Shown in pieces: positions 56,994 through 64,000 of a stretch of DNA of 64,000 nt. The position numbers were made by a program, and so were the translations under genes. The DNA lies in the NCBI GenBank assembly GCA_032622095.1, contig CP136066.1, positions 192,810,816 through 192,874,815 on the forward strand, in the 5' to 3' direction. The notes beneath the pieces are model-generated. The model was not told the DNA's origin. It saw only the letters and a program-made list of their open reading frames with translations, and made no database searches. This DNA is from Siphonodentalium dalli (taxonomy: Eukaryota > Mollusca > Scaphopoda > Gadilida > Siphonodentaliidae). The first letter of the stretch is position 1, and the number at the start of each line of letters is the position of its first letter.

Positions 56994-57171
56994 TATTGGG
57001 CCTGGTGGATCCAATATGTCCGCGAGTTAGTGACAGGGCGTATGCTGCCAATGCCTCAAATTTTCAGAATGCACATATTTTTAACTACAGGCAAATTGCT
57101 TAATATCATGTTAGACTGAAGAAAGAGACACAGCATGACTACCTGCTTATTCTGATTTTTATTTAATATAG

Positions 57172-57286
57172 AACAAATACATGTATAAGTCTTACCTGCA
57201 AAAGTTTGCCAGAGAGGCAATAAAAAATAGACTGTTAAATAGTGATGTCATGTTTGACATTACAGATCGAAGAGAAGAACTGTTTG
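57172..57286 (+). CDS. Candidate exon of an unidentified gene
   Basis: It is preceded by a good acceptor (TTTTTATTTAATATAG). The open frame, phase 0, encodes NKYMYKSYLQKFAREAIKN, then NSDVMFDITDRREELFG. It can be spliced in phase after the exon-like segment ending at 49642. Its own donor is unclear: TTTG/GTGGAA at 57286 is weak, and the frame stays open to TAA at 57352 inside a TTGGCAAA-rich repeat. The charged helical composition is not one I recognise. Confidence 0.35.
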
Positions 57287-57879
57287 GTGGAAAATCATAC
57301 CACACACACAGGGTTCGTGCTGCCACTTGCCAAATTTGCCAATGGCAAAAATAATTCACATTTGGCAAAAAATATTTTCATTTGGCAATTCACTTTTTAA
57401 TTCCTCAAGCAATTTGAAAAATATTGATCAATCATTACCATTTTTTTTCTTCAGGAAACTCTTACAACATATTATATTAGTGGTGTTTTATAAGGTTTAG
57501 GAAAAGTTAACACCACTTAGCAACCCTTCTGCCATTGTATTGTTCGGTGTTTTGTGATAAACCACAATAGAGATCCGAGTATAATTAATTATTAACTTTT
57601 CTATCGATATCAAAAGTCGTTCAAACCGCGAGTGTCGAAACATAATAATTAACGTTGCAGAAGATGATACTATCAGGGATAGCATTTGGCAAACACACTA
57701 AGTAATGGGTACTAAGCATTTATGCACATTTATTTGGAACCCTAGAGTAACACTTTATATGAAGAGGTGCTGGTAAGAATTTCTCCGTGCCACACTTGTA
57801 TCTGGTTGGAGAGATGTCATACACAGACTGCATGTGCCCCCTAAATGCCAGTTGCAACATAATCCCATATAATATGACA

Positions 57880-58735
57880 CTTAAAGATAGTGTATCTCTT
57901 CTGGGCCACATTTACAACAACAACATAATTTTTATAAAATCCAATTTCAAGGCTGCAAATAGCTTTTTCTTTTGTGAAAAAAACCCGATAAAACTGAAGA
58001 TTGGGTGCATTATTTGTCTATAAAGCACAATAAAGTGCTTTATTTCTGTTACAGCCGAGCCTAATTCTTGGTAATACCTCTTCATTGAAATGAAATTTGC
58101 ATTGATTGAGGGTGCTACATTAACCCTTTACCCAACAAACCGGCCAAAACCGGCCAAATAAAGCTTCAACAGCCTAAAATATCTTCGGTCTGTCTCAATA
58201 GAACCATACAAATATGGATATCATTGGAACCGGCTCCTTGGCCACATTGTGATAGTTACAGTTATGCCCTGTGCCAATGCATTCTCTTATATATGCGAGT
58301 CGACCATAGGTCGCCTCGCATATATAAGAGAATCCATTGGCCTAAAAAAATCGTTTTTTAACACTTTTTACCATTTTTTCTTACATTCTTTAACAGTTTT
58401 AAAATTTTTAATGTGTTAAGCCAATGCATTCTCTTATATATGCGAGGCGACCTATGGTCGACTCGCATATATAAGAGAATGCATTGGCACAGGGCCCTTC
58501 TGTTGGGTAAAGGGTTAACTAGATAGAGTTCTCCCTCTTGGTATGCGCCTAATGTTTTTCAGGATTTCTGTTCCAAAATTAGCCCCTTTTACTGTCAGGG
58601 GAATGTGATAGGAAATTCTAAATAAATTTATATTATTTGATGGAAGTTTTTCTGGACAGGTGTCCTCAATTCATTTTACAACCCGGGAATCTATATAAAA
58701 CTTGCCAGGAAGAGATACACCATCATTAACATTTT
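57880..58735. repeat. Dispersed repeat, copy split by a TTAA-type MITE
   Basis: It has the same motif order as 10460-10910 (ACATAATTTTTATAAA, CTATAAAG, GAGGGTGCT, GGACAGGTGTCCTC, AGGAAGAGATACACC). The MITE at 58120-58518 lies between GAGGGTGCTACA and AGATAGAG. Confidence 0.65.
58120..58518. mobile_element. TTAA-type MITE, GGCCGGTTT subfamily, complete
   Basis: TTAACCCTTTACCCAACAAA to TTGGGTAAAGGGTTAA, 399 bp, two hairpin modules. It differs from 43119-43518 at only a few positions. Confidence 0.9.
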
Positions 58736-58977
58736 TGTTTCTTATATTTACATAATTTATTTAGTCAAAAATTTCCAGCCCATTAGCTAATTTAATACCA
58801 GTGACACATTCATTATTTAAGTTACAAGACACTGTTTGTTTTACAGTGTGTTTTATTGAGATATAAATACACAGGGTATGTAAATATAACTGTTCGCTGC
58901 CTCCAAAACATTTTTTATACCACCATTCTCAAAGAGATGGAAAATATACCAGATTAATATGTCTCCGTCAGTATCGT
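58736..58977. other. Spacer, no feature recognised
   Basis: Unassigned sequence between a dispersed repeat and the next MITE. Confidence 0.3.
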
Positions 58978-59331
58978 TTAACCCTTCCATGATGGGAGCT
59001 GCACTGGTGCAGCATTAAATATCCTGTGCCAGTGGAACCCAGTGCATTCTCTTATATATGTGAGTCTCCCATAAGGAGCTGCACATATATAAGATAATGC
59101 ACTGGCTACAAGGTCAATTTAATATTGTTAGGCCAATGCATTCTCTTATGTATGCGAATCTCTCATAGGGAGAGTCGCATATATAAGAGAATGCACCGGC
59201 TACAATGTCACTGTAAATATTCTTAGGCCAATGTTTTCTCTTATATATGCGAGTCTCCCTATGGGCGACTCGCATATATAAGAGAATACATTGGCACAGG
59301 GTTTTAACAAGCTCCTGTCATAAAAGAGATA
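58978..59331. mobile_element. TTAA-type MITE, CATGACGGGAGC subfamily, with three hairpin modules
   Basis: TTAACCCTTCCATGATGGGAG at the left, then three successive hairpin modules (centres near 59070, 59165 and 59258) where other copies have two. The right end is worn (AAAAGAGATAA). Confidence 0.75.
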
Positions 59332-59594
59332 ATAGGAGTATGTTCAACATAATTTTATGAACTTTGTGCCATGTGGGTTAGCTACAAGCAAACTCAGGTG
59401 AAATTTGCTTTATGATTTTGGATTCCGTCCAACCGTTTCCAAAGTAACAGTTCTTTATTTATGTGTATTGAGGAATGTATTTTTTTCGACAATCATATTT
59501 AGAAATTATTGCACATCAGAGCACAAAGCGTATGACTAATAGAGTGGGTACATTGATCCTCTGTTCTGATTACTTTGGGAAATTTAACATTAAA
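59332..59594. other. Spacer, no feature recognised
   Basis: Unassigned sequence. Confidence 0.3.
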
Positions 59595-60175
59595 ACATTG
59601 ACTGCCAACTCTGAATGAGTTATCTTGTACTTTTTGCATGTAATTGAATGGGAGTCGGTAGGCCTGAGAATAAGGTGCCTGTCATTTGCAGAATGAGGTC
59701 CCCAGAGGGTGAATTTGGTGATGCTATGCCTCATAGCAGGCTAGCATTACTAAATTTACCCTCTTGGAACCTCATTCTGCTTAGGCCTAATCTGGAAAGT
59801 TTCTTTATCATCAAATTTCTATAGATTCTTCTTCATATAGATTCTATTTCTTTTTTAGTTTTGTTTCTCTATATTGGCAGACGACAGATTCTATTTCTTT
59901 TTTAGTTTAGTTTCTCTATATTGGCAGATGACACATTGCATAACCGAGGTTCCAAATGGGTGCATCACAATATTCACCATTTGGGAACTTCAATGTGAGT
60001 CTTTGTCTCCCATAGCAGATGAGGCAATGCAGAATGAGGTCCCCAGATGGTGAATTTGATGATGCTAGCCTGCTATGTGGGATAGTGTCGCTAAATTCAC
60101 CCTCTGGGACCTCATTCTGCAAATGACAGGCACACTAAACTCATGTTTGGGAGTCGGCAGTCAATCTGATTGAGG
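59595..60175. repeat. Short dispersed repeat split by a hAT-like MITE
   Basis: ATTGACTGCCAACTC, TTTTTGCATGTAATTGAATG and GGGAGTCGG match the repeat in LPGAT1 intron 1 (35945-36040). After the MITE, GGGAGTCGGCAGTCAATCTG is the inverse partner of the left GATTGACTGCC-like end. Confidence 0.55.
59659..60148. mobile_element. hAT-like MITE (CAAGCCTGAGTT subfamily), full length
   Basis: Left TAGGCCTGAGAATAAGGTGCC, right GGCACACTAAACTCATGTTT, two hairpins, and a middle with a duplicated ATTCTATTTCTTTTTTAGTT segment. GGGAGTCGG adjoins both ends (8-bp target duplication plus one chance base). Confidence 0.8.
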
Positions 60176-60579
60176 TAGATGTACTATAAGACATATTACC
60201 CTCCCATTTCAGACTGCAAATTATTTAACTTTTCAGTTAAATCAATTTGATCTTATTAAATGTATCACCATGTTGAGTATTGCTTGCGTATATTCAATTC
60301 ACCTAATATTTTAACTTTTATCAAATGTCACTGAAAGTACATGCATGTGACTTAAATGTGCCAATTACGCTGAAAGTGTTGTCTTATGTTTTTCAAGAGT
60401 TATCTATCTTACAAATGTGCAAACCTACGAAATAACCGTCTGCTCCTTTCCGCATTCATTTTGTTTAATTGTAAATATAATTATTCTTTGCAGTCCTTGC
60501 TCATTGTTAATACAATATTGTTGTGTTGTTAGCTCAAATTTACTTTGTAAAGTTTAAGCTATTGCCGTGGGTTGGTGTT
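60176..60579. other. Intergenic, no feature recognised
   Basis: AT-rich unassigned sequence with no supported exon. Confidence 0.3.
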
Positions 60580-61945
60580 CATCGTCCATGCATCCGTCCG
60601 TCAACAATTTCCTTTGGCACACCCTACTGGCAGCATCCCTCTTCCAATCATCACCAAACTTCATATGGATCTTCGGGGTGACCTCCAGATGGGAGCCATC
60701 GATTTTTTTCCGGTGAAAAACATGGCCACCAGCAGCCATTTTGAATTTAAAAAAATTTGAATCCATCGGCACACCCGCAGCCCACATTTATTGGAGAAAT
60801 GTTTTGAAAATTAACAGGCATGTTTAGGATCACCTCTAGATGGGAGCTATAAAATTTTAGCGATTTTCATTGAAAAGCATGGTCACCGTCAGCCATCTTG
60901 GATATTACTCTTTGCATGACCAAATCCTTTTGCTCACCCTACAGGCCACATCCCTCATCCGATCATCACCAAACTTCATATGGATTTTTGGGGTGACCTC
61001 TAGATGGGAGCCATCAATTTTTTCTGAAATATGTTAAAAAACATGGCCGCCAGCAGCCATCTTGGATTTTACTCTTTGCATGACTAAATCCTACGGCACA
61101 ACCTTCAGGCCACATCCCTCATCCGATCATCACCAAACTTCATATGGGTCTTCGGGGTGTCCTCTCTAGATGGGAGCCATCAATTTTTTTCGAAATTTGT
61201 TAAAAAACATGGCCATCCTCTTGGATTTCAAATTTAAATCCATCGGCCCAGCCCACAGCCCACATTTATTGGAGAATTGTTTTGAAAATTTGCAGGCATG
61301 TTTAGGATCACGTCTAGATATGAGCCATCGAATTTGAACAATGTTAGATGAAAAACATCATATGGATTTTTGGGGTGACCTCTAGATGGGAGCCATCAAT
61401 TTTTTCTGAAATATGTTAAAAAACATGGCCGCCAGCAGACATCTTGGATTTTACTCTTTGCGTGACTAAATCTTTTGGCCACATCCCTCATCCGATCATC
61501 ACCAAACTTTATATGGATCTTCATAGTGACTTCTAGATAGGAGTCATTGATTTGTTTTTCGAAATTCATTGAAAAATATGGCTGCCAGTGGCCATTTTGG
61601 ATTTTACTCTTTGGATGACTAAATCTTTCGGCACTTAACTTCATATGGATCTTCATGGTGAACTCTAGATGAGAGCCATGGATTATTCCCTTATTCCCTA
61701 AATTTGTTAAATAACATGGCTGTCAGTGGCCATCTTTGATTTTACTCTTTGCCTGACTAAATACTTTGGCACACTCTGGAGGCCACATCCCTCATCCAAT
61801 TCACATGGATCTTCAGGGTGTTCTTTAGATTAGAGCCATCGATTATTTCCGAAATTCATTATAATACATGGCTGCCAGCAGCCATCTTGGATTTCAAATT
61901 TGAACCCATCCGCACGCCCTGCAGCCCACATTTATTGGTGAAATG
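60580..61945. repeat. Tandem-like array of a diverged ~160-bp unit
   Basis: A unit with CATCCCTCATCCGATCATCA, AACTTCATATGGATCTTCGG, CTAGATGGGAGCCATC, AAAAACATGGCCGCCAGCAG and CATCTTGGATTTTACTCTTT recurs at about 60640, 60957, 61117, 61360, 61490, 61640 and 61790. Spacing is about 160 bp or twice that. GGCAC...CAGCCCACATTTATTGG blocks occur at 60770, 61250 and 61920. The open frames in the array are not conserved between units. Confidence 0.75.
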
Positions 61946-62673
61946 TTTCAAATGAATATAATTTCATCTACACAATACAAAACCTTTACTATAACTTTTT
62001 GGCTTTCCTTCTTTATCCTTCTATTCATTGCTCAACAAAAAATAAACTCCTTCCCAAGTTTAGCTACAGTGTCATTGACACTTTCATTTGAGTATGCCAA
62101 AGTAGGCTAAAGGAATATACAAATCTTCCTTGTATTAATGAACATATCAATGGGAACTATTAAGTAAATGCGCAGGAAAAGGCTCAGACGGTTAGCTCAT
62201 CGGTTAGCATGCTTCCAGGATAGTTAATTCTTGAAAAACCTATTAAGACTACACTTTTCGCACCAAATGCATGTCATCATAGAAATTCAAAGGGTGTGGT
62301 GTGGTTACAATGCCGACTTTAAAAAAAAATTAAATTGATATAACCATTTCATGAAAAATTCAGTCTAACCGGGATTGCGAGGTGGTACCACAGTAGGAAG
62401 TGATACTATTATGAATTTAACATTTTTATTGTTGCAATTGAACACGAAACGAGCAGTGACATGGCAAATAGGGGGGTTCAGTAAAATGTTTCTGGCAACC
62501 AGCTTTCCATACTTGTCAATTATATAATAGATAGAGGTGTAGTTTTTTTTCTGGGTTTTTGACACAAATTTCCAACAACTGTGATCTACCTCCCTCATCA
62601 CTTTCAAAAATAAATTCCCTGAGAAACTAACTATCTAGTGTATCTGGCCTTATGATATATTTAGAATACTTCA
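61946..62673. other. Intergenic, no feature recognised
   Basis: Unassigned sequence. A tRNA-like A-box stretch at about 62185-62220 is noted among the rejected items. Confidence 0.3.
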
Positions 62674-63387
62674 ATAACCCTTACGTGACAGGAGCTGTGC
62701 TGGTGCAGCATGAAAGATCATGTGCCAGTGCATTATCTTATATATGCGAGTATCCCATATATAAGGGAGCCTCACATATATACATGTAAGAGAATTCACT
62801 GGCCTACAAAGTCAAGGTAAATATTGTTAGGCCAATGTATTCTCTTGTATACAGGTCAGGAACATTCTCAGTTGAATATGTATATTGCCATTTTGTGAAA
62901 TCGATAAAAGAGGGATAATCCAAAATCATATTTCGCAATGATTCAAAATCAGTGCCCCCACTAATTTGGTACCATATTTGTTTCGATCCATGCGAATGAA
63001 TAATCATGATGGCACATGATTGTCAAGTCAATTAACATTCAATTGTTCTAAATATTGTAATGAAGGAGCGATTGAGTCTCGTGTCAATTAGAAAGGCATA
63101 TTTGTGGCATTATTAAAGAAAATAAGCTGCGCAAAAGGTTACACAACTATTTTATCTGGAGACTGTTGCTGCAATATTACTAAGTCTGCAATTTGACTGC
63201 ACTGGGATGCGCGATAACAAAGTTTCCACCAAAACAGAGAAAAGGTGGATTTGGTAATGTCAAGTTTTAGGATGTTCCTGACTTGCAATATATGTGAGGC
63301 TCCCATGGCAGTCTCACATGTATAAGAGAATGCATTGGCTCAGGGTTTTCGCAAAATTTCAGGAAGCTCCAGTCATGGAAGGATTAA
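62674..63387. mobile_element. TTAA-type MITE, CATGACGGGAGC subfamily, split by a mariner-like MITE
   Basis: Left ATAACCCTTACGTGACAGGAG (TTAA worn), CTGGTGCAGCATGAAAGATC and a first hairpin module. The second module is cut at 62852. The remainder resumes at 63296 and ends GCTCCAGTCATGGAAGGATTAA. Confidence 0.75.
62852..63295. mobile_element. Tc1/mariner-like MITE, 444 bp
   Basis: CAGGTCAGGAACATTCTCAG on the left and, inverted, CAAGTCAGGAACATCCT on the right. TA precedes the left end; the right flank is worn (CAATATAT). No coding capacity is seen. It sits in the TATATA stretch of a host MITE hairpin. Confidence 0.75.
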
Positions 63388-63803
63388 CTGGCATCCAGGG
63401 TATAATGTTGTCTCATGAACCACATCACATAAATTCTACATGATACTGAGGTCACCAGTAGACTACTCTGGTTTATATCTTAATTATGTAATTTTAACCA
63501 GAAATACTTGGGATTGTTAAGAATACCATAACATTAGCATATTGGTTCCAAAATGCACAACTTGTTTAAGATAACCATTATAAGTATTTTTGTTTTTTTG
63601 CATGTTTGGAATCTGACTTCCTAATATTGTGATATTAATGTGATGATTATTGTTTTATTTCCAAAAATGTTCTAGTTAATAAACAATTTTCTGCAAATTT
63701 TGTTTGTTTATTTATATTTTATTCCGTTCTGTAAATAACTTTTAATAAAATTTCTGGTAATATATCAATACTTTACTATAATTTTTAAGATGCCCAAAGT
63801 ACT
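63388..63803. other. Intergenic, no feature recognised
   Basis: AT-rich unassigned sequence. Confidence 0.3.
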
Positions 63804-64000
63804 CAAGCCTGGAAATAGTGTGTCTGACATTTGCAATTGAGGTCCCCCAGACGGTGAATTTAGTGTCTATCCCACACTGGGTTAGCATCATTAAATCACC
63901 CTCTGTGAACCTCATTCTGCTAAGGCCTCAACTGCTATTGGAGACCTAGGTTCAGATTGAAGTTCCCCAGTTGCAGTTGGTGATGTTCACCCTTTATTTA
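63804..64000. mobile_element. hAT-like MITE (CAAGCCTG family), cut by the window edge
   Basis: CAAGCCTGGAAATAGTGTGTC, a first hairpin with deletions, and the family's middle (GACCTAGGTTCAGATTGAAG; TTGGTGATGTTCACCC) running off the right end. Confidence 0.85.

Noticed and set aside
60580-61945. Open frames in the ~160-bp repeat array as a gene family
   Set aside because: The frames differ between units, are broken by indels and are seen on both strands. The array behaves as a non-coding repeat.
62180-62225. tRNA-like stretch (GGTTAGCTCATCGGTTAGCA)
   Set aside because: It resembles an A box, but I found no B box (GGTTCGAATCC-like) at the right distance and no cloverleaf. At best it is a tRNA-derived SINE head.

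Overview
This is AT-rich animal genomic DNA: intron-containing nuclear genes separated by dense layers of transposable elements. There are no operons, bacterial signals or CRISPR arrays. Both confidently identified genes are conserved animal housekeeping genes. The repeat profile (many foldback DNA elements, non-LTR retrotransposon fragments, GGAC-rich dispersed repeats) fits a marine invertebrate. A non-chordate deuterostome such as a hemichordate is my guess, at low confidence.

Layout. Positions 563-13086 on the minus strand hold the first seven coding exons of SRP54, the GTPase subunit of the signal recognition particle; its C-terminal half lies beyond the left edge. Its introns carry a pogo/Tigger-like element nested in a TTAA-type MITE, a PIF/Harbinger-like element and several foldbacks. 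Positions 13.2-16.8 kb are a dispersed repeat containing a 54-bp minisatellite. A weakly supported two-exon gene with a mitochondrial-looking N-terminus may lie at 18.3-18.9 kb (+). A 5'-truncated non-LTR reverse transcriptase lies at 20.0-21.65 kb, between the arms of an inverted repeat. Positions 22,247-26,197 are a large inverted-repeat transposon with ~810-bp arms and a perfect 8-bp target duplication. A second LINE tail (26.4-27.2 kb) and a nested repeat array (27.8-34.1 kb) follow.

Positions 35,233-45,397 (+) hold a complete five-exon LPGAT1-type lysophospholipid acyltransferase of 375 aa. Downstream, 45.4-64 kb is mostly MITEs. Two exon-like segments there (49.5 and 57.2 kb, +) are joinable in phase and may belong to an unidentified gene.

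The most informative signal is the transposon stratigraphy. At least six types of non-autonomous DNA element can be delimited by their own terminal repeats and target duplications: 8-bp hAT-like, TTA/TAA Harbinger-like, TA mariner/pogo-like, TTAA piggyBac-like, a 7-bp foldback and a large near-perfect palindrome. In several cases an uninterrupted copy of the target is present in the same window, so insertions and their relative order can be read directly. I found no complete transposase and no clearly novel protein system.
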